From Eucommia ulmoides (lineage: Eukaryota > Streptophyta > Magnoliopsida > Garryales > Eucommiaceae): 64,000 bases of DNA. The notes below the pieces were generated by a model. The model ran no database searches. It was not told the DNA's origin and worked only from the letters and a program-made list of their open reading frames with translations. The translations under genes and the position numbers were made by a program. Location of the stretch: the NCBI GenBank assembly GCA_016647705.1, contig CM028336.1, positions 434,001 through 498,000 of the forward strand. Direction: 5' to 3'. Each line of letters starts with the position of its first letter. Position 1 is the first letter of the stretch. Of the stretch, positions 11,201 through 24,027 are shown one piece after another.

Positions 11201-13858
11201 AATTCTATTCGTCTCCGGGTCAAGGTCCACTTTAGGGCGCGGCTTGCGTCTCTTGATAGCACCGAGCCCCTCGAATGGAACAATTGTGCCTCCTGCATTG
11301 AATGGCACAAGCGCTCTTTGATTTCTTTCAGCAATTTCACTGCTGCCACTGTTGATGTTTAGGCCTTTCAGTTGGTATGTAATACTCTCAACTGAAATCC
11401 TGATTTTCTGTTCTTGCTTTGGGCCTGCACCAAATACCATTGAAATTTCTATTAATATATAATCTTATTTGAATAATTGAATATATAGCTACTAGCTAGT
11501 GTTTATATAATGCAGATACCTCTTTCTCTTTTTGAGTATTCTTGGTAGCTTTGAATTTTTGCTTTTCTGTAACCTTGGTCATCCTTGTGCTCTTCCAGAA
11601 CTACTCTATCCTTGCTGGATGCTTGTTTGGCTGAAGCTGGTTTCACCGTCTTCTTCTTTGCTGAAACGATTGCTTTGAGAGTTTCAATTGGCTGGACATG
11701 ATTGGGAGTAGCAACCATTTCCTGTAGCCTTGGCTTCATGGCGTTGTGGTTGGTAATTGCAGTCATGAGATTGAGGTTAGTCACTTGACCGCTCTTCTGC
11801 CTTAGTTTTTCTGTATGTGAGTGCACTTCAGATGAATTTTGGTGATTCTGGTAATAATCCTCAGCAGCCTTGTGCTGAATGTAGCCATTTCCAGTCAACC
11901 TATTGATCCAACTGCTTAAATTAGACGCATTTTCTCTTTGAAACGAGCTGATGTATGGTGTAGGGTTTTCTCTTTGAACTCCGTTAGCATCAATACAAGA
12001 ACTTCCAGTTATGGATTCATGAACATTATCAATAGTCCTCTTTCTTTTAAAAGATTCTGAACAGTCTGCCCCAAAATCGTTGCCATTTGCTCTTAACATC
12101 TCCCGATACAAAAATTGAGAACCCATCGGCTCAGTATTATGACAAGAGTCTCTCTTGAAACCTCTTCTTTCGTCAGAGCTCGATATGTCCTTAGTGAGTA
12201 GCTGAGCTATGTTCTGCAATGTCGTCTCTCTTGTTCTGTCAAGGTTTGTTTGATTGTAATAACCGTTTTGCCATTGGTTACCTTTGATTACATTCATATT
12301 CCTCGCTATTGCATTCAAGTTATGGCCTTTTAATGGAGCTGGCGTTGCCTTCTGTTGTGTCAAGGCCATGAAAGCCAGCATTTTGCTTGTGGCAACGTCG
12401 GACGCAACCAGCTGCTGGTTCTTGGCATCGTTTTGAGTGCTCCGCTGCCCTGTCCATTCATCTGCAACCACTTGAGGATCCAAATTCAAGTTCAAAGCCA
12501 TTCGATTCTCCTGATTCGTTTCAATCTGATGACCATTTTTATTTTCCAAGTCAAAATTCAAGACTCTTCTGCATGAAGAAGATCTCCCTTCATCTACCAC
12601 AGTCTCATTCACCACGTTCTCAATACCCTTTTTCCTCACATACTTCCTCTTCTCCGTTTGTTTCTCGCTCAATTCATTCCCCTGTTGATCTGACGAGTTT
12701 TGAAGGCTGTTTTTCCTCACGTACTTTCTCTTTGCAGGTTGGTTTTCGTTAGTTGCCGCCTTTGGCTTTGGCCCCCTCTTAGCTTTCCCTTCCTTAATCA
12801 CCTTCGGCCTGTGTTTTCTCCTCTTGGGCGTCTTCTGCTGTGGCGTCTTGTTTATGTCTATTCCTAGGTTATTACCACCCTCTTCCGAACCATTCTTTTC
12901 CTTAAACGGTATCGAAATTGCAGCAGACGATTCCACAATGTGCTGTAAGAGCTCATCACAATTGTTCCCGATGGCTTTATCGAGTTCATCTTTTTCTTGA
13001 CTTGAGCTTTCGTATACGGCCAAATTTAGGGTTTCAGAAAGCTGGTTGTTCTCTAATTGCTTTCTTTGTTCAGGTGTGACCGGTGCAAATTGTAACGAGC
13101 TGCTTACACTTGAGGACGCTGCATCGGTCTCTGATCTTGGCGGTGAATTTAGGTTGAAATGGCACTGATATGGGACTTGAAATCCATCTGCAACAGATCA
13201 AAATTTCATCCAGGTATTTTAATTTTCGTCATTCGTTCAAAATTACGTATACAAAGGTTTTTGATGATTTATCAAAGATATAATTAAACAAAAATATGCC
13301 TGAAATCACCGGAAAGAGCAAAATAAGGTTGAATTACATACCATTAGGCACTGTCTGTAAATTGTCGCCATTAATCCTCTGTTTAGACACCAAGCAGTTG
13401 TCTAAATTTGTAGGCTCTGTCCATCTTTTCTCAACTTGAGGAAACGAGTTGTCAAAAACAGACCCATTTGAGGAGGCCAAAATACCTACATTTTCAGTAC
13501 TCAAATTGTTGTTCCAAGTACAATCATAGCCTGAATTTTGGACAAACGAGCCACCATTTTGATCCAATCTCAGGCCGTTTGCCGGAGTATCATCCAGATT
13601 TAGGTAATCTCCGGCCAATCCCACCACCTGATTGAAGTCATCAGTCGGAGCAGTACAATTCACTGTCTCCTGTAGAAGTCCACCATAGATTCCCAGCAAA
13701 TCTGACCAATTTGCTCTGTCCAGCTGACTCACTTGCGCATCCATCGTGATTGGGTTAGATCTCGCCGGAATTGGCTTTTCTGGCGTTGCCGGCACCCAAA
13801 AATCCAGTCTACCCAATTGGTTCTCTGGTGGAATCGGAAACCCCCTTCCGAAATTCAT
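5245..13858 (-). CDS. DME: DEMETER/ROS1-family 5-methylcytosine DNA glycosylase/lyase
   Basis: Removes 5-methylcytosine from DNA in the nucleus, starting active demethylation. Exons: 13858-13342, 13187-11520, 11424-11062, 10817-10727, 10617-9336, 9226-9147, 9015-8931, 8847-8756, 8680-8612, 8521-8402, 7827-7393, 7065-7029, 6949-6892, 6228-6089, 5987-5922, 5736-5622, 5523-5485, and a doubtful 5390-5245. These join in frame to about 1,800 codons, usual for the family. Visible parts: N-terminal 'FWVPATPEKP', a lysine-rich stretch, domain A (RPKVDLDPETNRIWNLLMG), glycosylase start (GSVVDSVIGVFLTQNVSDHL), helix-hairpin-helix with catalytic Lys (GLGLKSVECVRLL), catalytic Asp (VDTNVGRIAVRLGW), the four iron-sulphur Cys (CX6CX2CX5C, exon 8521-8402), the EEP/DIEDAFYEDPDEIPTIKL segment, permuted CXXC (CNEKTCFSCNS) and the start of the RRM-like end (VYFGTSVSTIFKGLSTEGIQ). 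'MGIEASE' after domain A favours DME over ROS1. ATG 13858 is chosen because the frame upstream has only a GTG. The last exon is divergent (see findings). Confidence 0.93.
6308..6745 (-). mobile_element. TRIM-type element inside a glycosylase intron
   Basis: Two direct repeats of about 115 bp (near 6308-6425 and 6634-6745) share 'cccaatgag.ctaactcaat', 'ccttgtaa.atgag.attgcc' and 'tatatagctcaagatcaggt'. Next to the second, on the minus strand, is TTGTATCAGAGC, close to the initiator-tRNA-Met primer site TGGTATCAGAGC. Short LTRs, a primer site and no genes fit a TRIM (terminal-repeat retrotransposon in miniature) on the minus strand. It lies in the intron between exons 6949-6892 and 6228-6089. 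The same family occurs at 29.85, 39.12 and 48.49 kb. Confidence 0.65.
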
Positions 13859-14640
13859 CCTCAGATTCACTCAAAAAAAAAAAAAAAACTCCAATCTTTC
13901 TTTATTTCACCTTGAATTTCTACCCACCGGCGCTACTAAAAGCTAAAGCTTCGCCGGAAATTTCCGAATTTTCCGATCTTCACTTTCTTTCCCCATTGTT
14001 CCAACCTACCCCGAGAGAAAAAGCCTCCCCCCCCCCAAAACCATGATATTCCCTCAACAAAAGTGGGTCATCAAACAAAGCATTTCTTGTGGGAAACAAA
14101 AAACAGAATAGCATCCATGCAATAAATGTCACCAAATCCAATTTCCCAAAAAAAAAAAACCAAAAAAAAAGAAAAAAACAGAAACTCATACACCTCTTCA
14201 CCCACAAGGGAATAGAAATGCAAATAAATTAAAAGAAGAAATAAATGATGAATCTGAGGAAATTGGAGGATTTAATTCGCATTTTTAAGTGTGGAATGAA
14301 ATGAAACCTACAAAATCTGTAAAGAATCTCCGATTTGATTCGGTGGGAAATGCAAATCACCTACTCATGGGTTGTTTGTTTCTCAGTAAAGCATGAATTG
14401 AATGAAGAAAAACAAAAATGGGGAAACCTCAAAAAAAAATAAAAATAAAAATAAAAATTAGAGAAATTGTATGTGGGGGTGAAGCTCAGCTCACCGATCT
14501 CTCTAACTGTTTCATGGGTCGGAGTGATGTGCCCAAGAGCGAGTCAATGCCGGAGAGCCAAGTCAGTCTTCGTTAAACAAGGAAGAGGGTAGAGAGAGAA
14601 AAGGGAAGAAAAGAAACCAACCAAATAGAATATTTTTTTA
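13859..14640 (-). promoter_or_regulatory. Probable 5' leader and proximal promoter of the glycosylase gene
   Basis: This stretch lies directly upstream of the minus-strand ATG at 13858. On the minus strand it carries poly-T/poly-A runs, a pyrimidine-rich leader and, at 14460-14640, a more GC-rich part with 'TCTTCCTTGTTTAACGAAGA'-like sequence. No clear TATA box can be assigned. The role rests on position only. Confidence 0.4.
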
Positions 14641-14710
14641 TTTATTTATTACAAAAAATACTACTTACTGTGCTTTTGATAGGGCCAGGTTAGCTTTTTG
14701 ATAGAAAGCC

Positions 14711-14762
14711 GCCCCCCCCCCTCCCCTCCCCCCCCCCCATCCCCACCCCACCCCACCCTACC
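14711..14762. repeat. C-rich tract, possible i-motif / minus-strand G-quadruplex
   Basis: About 50 bases are nearly all C with single T or A breaks (runs of 9-11 C, then repeated CCCCA). The minus strand therefore has many G-runs. It lies about 850 bases upstream of the glycosylase ATG on that gene's strand. Simple-sequence drift is an adequate explanation. Confidence 0.6.
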
Positions 14763-14914
14763 TCAAGTCAATATTACCATTCAAAGCACATAATCAAAAT
14801 TTGCTTCTAAAATTTAAAACACCATTTAAACGGAGTTAGATTTAGTTTAATGGCAAAAAAATTGTTTCTTTAAGGGCATGTTTGTGGTGGAATAAATTAA
14901 TTAGGTTAATTATC

Positions 14915-15097
14915 CAAGAGGTATTAGTCCGGTTGGTAAAGGAAATTGTCCATTTTCTTTGAGGGAGCATTCCGAGAATTAAATCTTAAATACACTAAGT
15001 CGACGTAAGGGAGTGTGCTCTTAAAATCGTCCGGTAAAGTGATTAATCGAGATGCGTGTAAACTGGTCCGGACACACCTTACTGTTAAAAAAAAAAT
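14915..15097 (+). mobile_element. SINE-like element, copy 1
   Basis: Begins near GGTTGGTAAAGG and ends 'GGACACACCTTACTGTT' followed by an A-run. It shares the series 'taagtcga', 'ctcttaaaatcgtccggtaa', 'gtgattaatcgagatgcg' with copies at 22865-23060, 29228-29362 (minus) and 32066-32268. Other copies carry GGTTCGA-type sequence that could be a pol III B box. The family, the A-tail and the size of about 180-200 bp fit a tRNA-derived SINE, but I cannot name it. Confidence 0.5.
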
Positions 15098-18000
15098 AAA
15101 AAAATTAATTTATCATATTATCATTTTCTATTACTTGAGTAATTGAAGTATCATATTCTCTTCTTTTTTTGTTTTTAATTAAAATTAGCGATTTATTAAG
15201 TAATTTTTAAAGAAAAAAATAATAGAATGACATATACAGTTAACTAGAGTCAATTCTGCATCAACACCGTATAACAATGTACTTCTCTTGATTTTTCAAT
15301 TATCAACCAGTAATAATCAGTATGCCAATTAAGGTATCTTTTTAGGGTATATCACTTCGTCAAACTAAATATAGGTTATGAGTGGTTTTATTCTAATATA
15401 TATTTTGTCAACCTAGCGTATTGAATTTTAATATATCTGATATCTTTTTCTAAAAATGTCGTCTATTTACGTTGGCCTTTAGCCGTTGTCATAATGATTT
15501 TTTTTTTAATGTTCCGACTTGGACAAATACATTCCTTCTAAATAAAACAAGGAAATACATTAATCATGTGCCAAAAATTGAAGTCTGCGAAATAAATATC
15601 TAGTGGAAGTGGCAATGGACAATAATTCACAAACCTAAAAGGAATAACTATCAAATATTTTCTTGATTTAGTGGCATTCATTTTGACTTTCATGTAAAGC
15701 ATAGGAAAATTGCAAAATACCTAAACACGAAAGGTAAATTTTTTTTGTCCTAATTTGTATTTTTTTTTTATTTTTTTATTTAATAAAATAAAAGAATAGA
15801 ATTACTTAGTGATTACTATATTTATTGATGTTAATACAATATGGTTTTGTTATATCTTTATTAATTTTTTTACCATTGGGTTGAATAACTTTGATAAATC
15901 ACTTTATCTATATGGTAAAAGACGCATAATTTTATAATTCTTTTCTTAATGACATATATGTAAAAAAATTAAAACTATTTAATACTATTTCGAATAATAA
16001 TTTTTAAATACGAAAGAGTTGTAAAATTTTTATTAATCGCGAAAACAGGATATGTATTAGTTTAAAATCTGATCTCTTAGGTGATATTAAATTCAGCGGT
16101 TAATAAATATCACGTTGGACACATTACTTGATTGTATTTCACTCTGTTTGTTGAATTTAGTCCTGTACAAGTCAAGCACAAAATAGAAAAGATATTGATT
16201 GTCTTACGTGACGCACTTGGTATAGTGATAGTGATGTAATGCACGGAAATTGTTGTATATTATTTTATTATTTTCAAGAGGTAGGCCTACATCAACATGG
16301 TTGGATTTGATATGGGGTTAAAAGGGTCATTTCAGATAGGGGTGGGGGGTGGGGGGTGGGGGTGGGGTGGGGGTGCCCTTATTAAAAGCATTATTGTATT
16401 CCACCAATGAAATAATAAATAGGCATTGTAAAGATGCTAGGCCAACAAGTAACATATTTCTCTTTTGTCCTTTCTAGTTTACTAATTAAGAGGAGTCTTG
16501 TTGTGAGTGTGATGATACCAATGCAATTGTCTATATTAAACAAACTATTTAATGTCTTAAAATTAATTTATTAAAAAAATAAAAACGTCTGTCAGTGAAC
16601 CCAGAGATTGAGAGCATTTCTTGGGGATATATATATATATATATTTTTTACCAAGTAAAAAGGGCTGTTTCGTCATTTTCAAAAAGTTTCCTCCACATGC
16701 ATTGGTGCGCGTGGATCATCGACGTGTGACGGTGCGCGTCGTTTAACACGTGGTTTGAGCTATTTAACCTTTTGGCACTGACACACATGCTACATGTTCG
16801 TTATTGTCAGTTATTATCTATTTGACTTGTTACTCTCTCCGTCTTAAAATAATTATTTAATTATTACGACATTCATATGTGAGTTCAGACCTTTTGGTAA
16901 TTATTATATTTAAATTTATTTAAATAAAATATTCAAAATGATATCATATTCACTATTTTTTTATTAATTTTAAATTCGTATTGAATTCAATATGATATTT
17001 ATAAAATTTTCAATTTGATGTTAAATTTAATATGATATTTTAAATAAAAATTATTTTAAAACCAATAATATCACGTTGACTATTTTTCATCAAAAATTCA
17101 TATTGGTGTCATGATGAATATGCTATTTTGAATTTTTTGTAATTTTTTATATCACATTGAATTCAACATGATTTACTTCAAGTTCAGGGGACTACTAGAG
17201 GGAGAGATAGATCTAAGAAGATGTTGGACGAGACTATTAGAAATAATTTGACGACATTAAACTTGACGGAGGGGATGACCCTTAATTGATCTTTATGATA
17301 TAAATAGATTCATGTAGTCGATCTTACATAAGTGGGACAGATTTTGACTGAATTCAACATGGTATTTTTTTTTTCATGATATAATTAAATATTTAGATTT
17401 TTTCGAATAATAAAGCCTTCAAAATGATATTCATTATTTTTTTTTTATTTTTTAGATTCATGTTTAATTCAACACAAATTTCACATTTGTGTTATATTCA
17501 ACAAGATAAATTATATAGCAAAATATATACAAATGAATGTTGTTTTAAAACCAATGACTCATCGATCATAAATCTATGATCAAATCAAGTAAATGATATA
17601 TAAAAAAAAAAAAATCGTTATTTTAAGAATATAAATGTGGTTTAATTTTAATTTAGTAATTGTTTTTAATCTTATAATTATGTTCTATAAATGTAGGTCA
17701 GCGAGTGAATTATAGAAGGATAATATTGTCTATTTCTTTTTTTTTCGGATTTGAATTTGTGATTAACTTATAATATAATTTCAAGAATGAGGATTAATTT
17801 GTTCAATTGGAAAATGTGGGATAATTAGGTAGATTTTTGAGGATTAATTTGTTCAATTGGAAAGTATGGGATAATTTGAAGAGTGAGAATTAATTTGTTC
17901 AAACTCGTTTATGACTACAGAATGAGATTATTCTGTCGCTATCCCTTAATTATTTAAAAAAATATATTATATTTTTTTCAATTATATTAATGGAATTGTA

Positions 18001-19339
18001 TATAAAACTTGAATTAAAAGTAATATTTGAATAGCAAAATGAAAATTTAGTATTATGTTTACAAAAAATTTTGTGATGCTATTATTTATTTTTAATGTTT
18101 TAAATAAAAATAAAATAAGATTGCACATTTATTTTATTATTATTATTATAAGTATGTCATCTTCACTAAATTGTGGGTACCATGATCTAACTTTATTTCT
18201 TGTCTTTTAATATTTTATTATATATTTTAATAAATAGTCAAATGGCACCTATTTAGAAAGAAAAATTTAAGTGCACATGCTAATCTTAATATTTTAAACA
18301 CTTTTAACATCAAAGGATAAATATTGAAATTTTATAACTTTAAAAAGGCTAGTCCCTATGGACTTCATCAATAAAGTATTTGTAAATAACCAATTTTTTT
18401 TACTCGGAAAGTATACTAATCATATGAATGTTGAAATGCTTAATTTATATTACATGGAATGTCATCTTTAATAAGTCAGACGAGCAAGAAAATATTTTCC
18501 TGATTCGCACCAAATCGGGCAGGATTGACCCGTGGAAGCCCTTTGGATGACTACTTTGTGTTTGTCGTGGTCTCGTTCATTCTTCTGGCTAGGACCCATT
18601 TAGTAGTAATTCAACGTGTTTATAAAATTAAAACGTAACCTATTATGGCTTTATCCTATTGTAAATATATTTTTATTAGTTTAATATCAGATACGCGGAT
18701 CATTGGTTCTTATATTACTTTTTTTTTTTTTTTTTATAATTCTGGGAGGGCCCACTATTTTGACTTGATACATGCACCCCCACCAAAATCATGAACTAAA
18801 TTTGAATAGAAACAAGTCGAAATGAAAATCATGCTGGTGTAATGGAAACATAATTTTTATTGTCGTACTTTTTCTCTTTCGTCTATTTTTTCTTGATTTA
18901 ATATTAGTTGATTTAATATTAGTTTTATATATTTTGTGATTTGACTTTTCTCCAGTGCACATTACCTTCAGAACCAAAAAGTTTGATAATGACATTAATT
19001 GATTTTTTTTTTCTCTCTAACATTAAAAATACATGAAAATGAATTTTTTACTCAAAAAAATGTGGTAAATGGAAATCCCAAGTGAAAACAGAAGGGAATT
19101 AATACCATTTAGTTAACTAGAGCAAAAGAAGATTTGGGCTCCATATGTATGTATATCTTGTTTTTAATTAGTGTGTTAGGTGAGAATTTTGAATCAGGCA
19201 ATCTGACCTCCCAACTAACACCACTTTAACTTTGTTTATGGTATTATTTTCTTGTACTTATTTATAGGCTAAATTTTCTTGTGGAAATAATGGGTTGATA
19301 TATTATCACTCAACATTGAAAAATAGAAATTGACAAAAT
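15098..19339. other. AT-rich intergenic DNA with short repeats
   Basis: No gene is recognised. A G-rich tract lies at 16341-16377 (runs of 4-6 G separated by single T), a G-quadruplex candidate on the plus strand. A short tandem repeat at about 17768-17905 repeats 'attaatttgttcaattggaa' two to three times. A TA microsatellite lies near 16629. Between 16870 and 17530 variants of 'gaattcaacatgatattt' recur, probably decayed MITE or satellite sequence. Confidence 0.45.
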
Positions 19340-20084
19340 ATTTATGCAGTAAAATCTCAATTAATTTGAGAGAGATATCCATGGACAAGAAGAGAAAATT
19401 TTTACAATTGGTTAGAATTTACAATGAGAGGATAATATTTTTATCTATTGTGAAAGAAAAATTATCTTCTCTAATGTTGTTTGGTTCGAAAAGAAAATAA
19501 AAAGAGGAAAAATAATTCAATTTAATATAATTTATTATTTTGTTTTTATAAATTACAAAAAAAAATTAAAAAATCTATTATTAAGAGTATAATTGTAATT
19601 TTTATACTTTTAATCATTTTTCTTCTATTTTACTCCTAAATTTGTGAGGAAAAAAAATTGTCTCGAAAATTGTGTTTTATCCGTTTTATTTTCTTTTTCC
19701 TTCTATTTTCCATCCAACCAAATATGATTTTTTTTCATTTCATTTTCCTTTTTGTTTTCTTTTTCATTCATTTTCTATCCAACAAAACATGATAATTTAT
19801 GTTGAATTTCTCCTTATTTATAATCTCACCGATGGGCAGAATGGATATTTTGAAAAATTCAAAATGCATTTACTATTCACGCTTACGCGTTTAATTGTTC
19901 ACACGTCCACAGTTTACTGTTCGCATGTATTCAACCCATTTTGCCCATGTTGAAACATATTGAATTTTTTCTTATTTAATTAAGATATAAAAAATAAGTG
20001 TCAAAGTTTTTTCCTCTTTTCCTTTATCCCACATTGCTTATGAGAAGGGGTCTAGATGAGTATAATAGAGGATAGGTGGGATAC

Positions 20085-20780
20085 TTGGGGTGTGTCCCAA
20101 GGGATACCCACATTTTGTGGAAGGGAGAGGAATTACGTCCCTATAGGTTTATCACACGCCGCCACCATTGGCCAGTCGTGCCGAGGTGAGGTGAGGTGGC
20201 ATTTATATATATTTTTTTGGACAAAATTTATTTAATAAAATATTTATTTTATTTTATAAATCAGAATTTCAAACGAACTGTTACGATTTTCGAACTATTT
20301 CCAAACGCAAATGTTACATTACGTTTTTTCGAACCGTTTTCTAACGTTACGTTTTTCGAACCATTTTCCAATGTTCTAATTCTGTTATTCTTGCCTATAA
20401 ATACAGAATTTTGCATCTGTTTTGAAACACAAAAAAATAAATAAACAGAAATTGTACAGTTCTTATCATAAATTTCACAGTTGTTTTTCGATCAGTTTTG
20501 CTTTCCGACGATCAGTCTGTACCAATTCATTCGATCAGTTTGTTCATATTTTTATTTCGGTTTTCAAACAGTGTTCCAAGCAGTCTGTTCGCATTCCAAA
20601 CAATGTGTGAATGTTCAATTTTCAGGGCTTCTACTGTGCAGAGAAGGTCCTACACAGAGGTGATTTCTGAGTTGTTTTATTCTGGGGACGACAAGAGTGT
20701 GATACTGCTTGCACATACTTTGGCAGAACTGCGAAACGTCTTAAAGAGAGCGACCTGGTCCGCGACTCAACCTTAGTAAT
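20085..20780 (+). repeat. Inner LTR-like repeat, copy 1
   Basis: Starts around 'GTGTCCCAAGGGATACCCAC' and runs to 'GAGCGACCTGGTCCGCGACT'. It carries a TATA-like box near 20393 and a leader. It differs from copy 2 at few positions, suggesting recent duplication. Confidence 0.7.
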
Positions 20781-20992
20781 TTTGGTAAATTCTTTCCTTC
20801 CTAATTTCTGCAGCAACAACCCATTTTGCCTTTCTCGGTTTTCAGGGCTTTTACTGTGCAGAGAAGGTCCTACACAGAGGTGATTTTTGGGTTGTTTTAT
20901 TCTGGGGACGATGAGACTGTGATACTGCTTGCACATACTTTGGTAGAGCTGCGAAACGTCTTAAAGAGAACGACCTGATCCGTGACTCAACC

Positions 20993-21670
20993 TTTGGTGT
21001 GCCCCAAGGGATACCCACATTTTGTGGAAGGGAGAGGAATTACGTCCCTATAGGTTTACCACGCGCCACCACCGTTGGCCGGTCGTGCCGAGGTGAGGTG
21101 AGGTGGCATTTATATATTTTTTTTTGGACAAAATTTATTTAATAAAATATTTATTTTATTTTATAAATCAGAATTTCAAACGAACTGTTACGATTTTCGA
21201 ACTGTTTCCAAACGCAAATGTTACATTACGTTTTTTCGAACCGTTTTCTAACGTTACGTTTTTCGAACCATTTTCCAATGTTCTAATTCTGTTATTCTTG
21301 CCTATAAATACAGAATTTTGCATCTGTTTTGAAACACAAAAAAATAAATAAACAGAAATTGCACAGTTCTTATCATAAATTGCACAGTTGTTTTTCGATC
21401 AGTTTTGCTTTCCGACGATCAGTCTGTTCCAATTCATTCGATCAGTTTGTTCATATTTTTATTTCGGTTTTCAAACAATGTTCCGAGCAGTCTGTTCGCA
21501 TTCCGAACAATGTGTGGGTGTTCAGTTTTCAGGGCTTCTATTGTGCAGAAAAGGTCCTACACAGAGGTGATTTCTAGGCTGTGTTATCCTGGGGACAACG
21601 AAACTGTGATACTGTTTGCACATACTTTGGCAGAGCTACGAAACGTCTTAAAGAGAGCGACCTGATCCGC
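20993..21670 (+). repeat. Inner LTR-like repeat, copy 2
   Basis: Direct copy of 20085-20780, preceded at 20835-20990 by a partial third copy of its 3' part (from 'ttttcagggcttttactgtg' to 'acgacctgatccgtgactca'). Partial, full and full copies in one direction suggest unequal recombination between LTRs. Confidence 0.7.
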
Positions 21671-22215
21671 AACTCAAACTTAGTAATTTCGGTAAATTCG
21701 TTCCTTTCTAATTTCTACAACAACAACCCATTTTGCCCTTCTCGGTTTCGAATTCATTAGTTTATATGAGAAAAATAAAAATTGAAATAAAACATTTGTG
21801 GTAAAATCTCAATTAATTTGAGAGAAATATCCATGGGCAAGAAGATAATTTTTTTACTATTAGTTAGGATTTACAATTTTCTTTATAAACAATGAGAGAA
21901 TAAAGACAACCCTCTCTTAAAATAAAAAAATACAAATCTTTCTATACAAAAATAGGAGAAATGGAAATGATTACAAGGGAAGAATTTTTTAGGAGAAACT
22001 ACGTTTTTCTCTCTGAGTTTTGGGATGGTAACTTATGTTGAATTTTTTTCCTATTTATAATCTCACCGATGGACAAAATAAATATTTTGAAAAATTCAAA
22101 ATGGGTTTACTATTCACGCCAACACGTTTTAATATTCACACGTCCACAGTTTATTGTTCACGTGGAATTTACTATTCGCGTGTATTCAACCCATTTTGTC
22201 CTTCTCTTAAATTAT

Positions 22216-24027
22216 AAATAGATTTGAAATTCATAAGTTTATATGAACTAAAACAAGATATAGTTAGCCTTTGAAAGAGAAAGGTTGTGAATAAAATACA
22301 GATAAAGAGTTTGAAAGATAGACAATTGAGTGAGTGAGTTAAAAACGTGAAGATTCTTTTCCTCATTTGTAATTTCTATTGATATAATGGAATTAATTTC
22401 TTTTCGTGACGTAGGCAAATTATTGACTAAATTAAGTTAAATATCGTGTGAATTTGCATTTACGTGACTAATCATTGATTGAGTGGGAAGTGTCATTGTT
22501 TCAACACTTTCTATTAATATTAACCAATAAAAAATTGAAAAAAGAAGAAATTAGGATAAAAAGTTGAATGAAACGTGAATCTCAAGGGTCCAACTCTTCT
22601 TTCTATTATTCGCTTTCGCCTTTTTTTTCTCTTCGTCTTTTTCCTTTTTTTCTTTTAAATGTTGGTATGCTTTAAGAAAAATCACAAATCCCATTTCACA
22701 CGCATGGTAAACTTATATTACTTTTTTAGGGATTATATTTTGAAAAATAATTCTATAATTTAAAAAACTCTAAACGAAGGACTTCATGGAAAAAGCATGT
22801 CTATGCCTTTTTCGGATAAACCGAGAATGAATTAAAAAAAAAAACACATGATTGATAATTCGATAATTCGGTTGGTAAAGAGATGTGTCTGTTTTTTGCC
22901 AAATAGGGTTCGACTTTCTTAAAAAGTATTTCTGGAAATAAATTTTGAATTTAATCTTGAATGTACCAAGTCGATGTAAACGAGTTCATCTTTAAAATCG
23001 TTCCAAGAGGTAATTAATAAAGATGCGTATAAACTGACCAGATAAATAAATAAAGCAAAAAAACATGTCTGTACATGTGTAGACATGTTATGTGTCATTC
23101 TAAAATGAGAAATTTGTTAGTACTCTAGTGTTGACTATAAATCAATTTTAAAGTGAGAAAGTTATGACTGTTAATGAAATCTATTGATATATTATTTTTT
23201 CACAAAGAATAAAAAATATTCATTTTTTTTTTACCAGAGCAATATAGTATATTCTTTTTGACTTTAAAATAAAAGAGTTTCTTTTCAAAATTCCTCTTTT
23301 AGAATCAAATAACTTTTTAAGGAGTATCCAAATAAAAAAATTTAAAATCCTATTTGAAAGAGATTTATGTACCAACTCTTTCTAAAAAAAATTATTGACA
23401 AAATTACCCCTAATATAAAAAAGTCTAAATAATTAATTTTTTTTACAAGAAGTTTTATATTTAAAAAAAAATTAAGTAAAATTTCTATTAAAAACAAAAT
23501 TTCAATGGAAATTGAAAAATTAAGTGAAATTTAATATTTTTTTTTTGTGGTTTTAGAAGTTTTGAAAAAAAAATGGTAAAATGACAATTTTTGTAAATTT
23601 TGTAATTATAAAAGGGTAATCTAAGAAGAACATATTTGTTAGTACTTTTGGGCTGAGTCAAAAATCCTGGTCCTTAAAAAGTTATTTTTTCATAAAATGG
23701 GAGCACACAAATTTTTTTCCTAAAATAAGTAATTCTGTATATCTTCACAAAATAAAATATTTAGTTTTTCAAAACTAAATGTTAAAAAATATAAATTATA
23801 TCAAGAGGGAAAAAAATATTTATTCTCCAAAAATTGAATTATCAAGATTCAATATATATAAACAGTCAAGCTTATAAATCTTAAAATTTATTTTAGTATG
23901 CGTAGTAAAATATTAGAATAATATTTAAGAAATTCTAACTTTTAAATAATATAACATTTGGAAAAGAAAAAAAAAAACATTATATGTTAATGATAAATTA
24001 ATTTATGTGATGAAAAATTAAAATAAA
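22216..24027. other. AT-rich intergenic DNA with SINE-like copy 2
   Basis: No gene is recognised. The SINE-like family seen at 14915 has a copy at about 22865-23060 on the plus strand (CGGTTGGTAAAGAGATG, 'gggttcgactttc' as a B-box candidate, 'taaagatgcgtataaactga' near the end). The rest is low-complexity AT-rich sequence. Confidence 0.45.

Larger units (their letters stand above)
19345..22215 (+). mobile_element. Nested LTR-type retroelement cluster
   Basis: Outer direct repeats (about 19345-19950 and 21775-22205) share 'gtaaaatctcaattaatttg', 'tttataatctcaccgatgg' and 'cacgtccacagtttactgtt'. Between them are two near-identical inner repeats of about 690 bp (20085-20780 and 20993-21670) and a third partial one (about 20835-20990). 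Each full inner repeat has a TATA-like CCTATAAATACAG followed by a leader-like stretch, typical of LTR promoters. No gag or pol is seen. The likely story is an LTR element, or tandem solo LTRs, inserted in an older LTR pair. Exact TG...CA ends and target duplications could not be fixed. Confidence 0.6.

Noticed and set aside
12355..12752. Plus-strand frames of 73 and 121 codons
   Set aside because: They are antisense to the large glycosylase exon, whose minus-strand codons are conserved.
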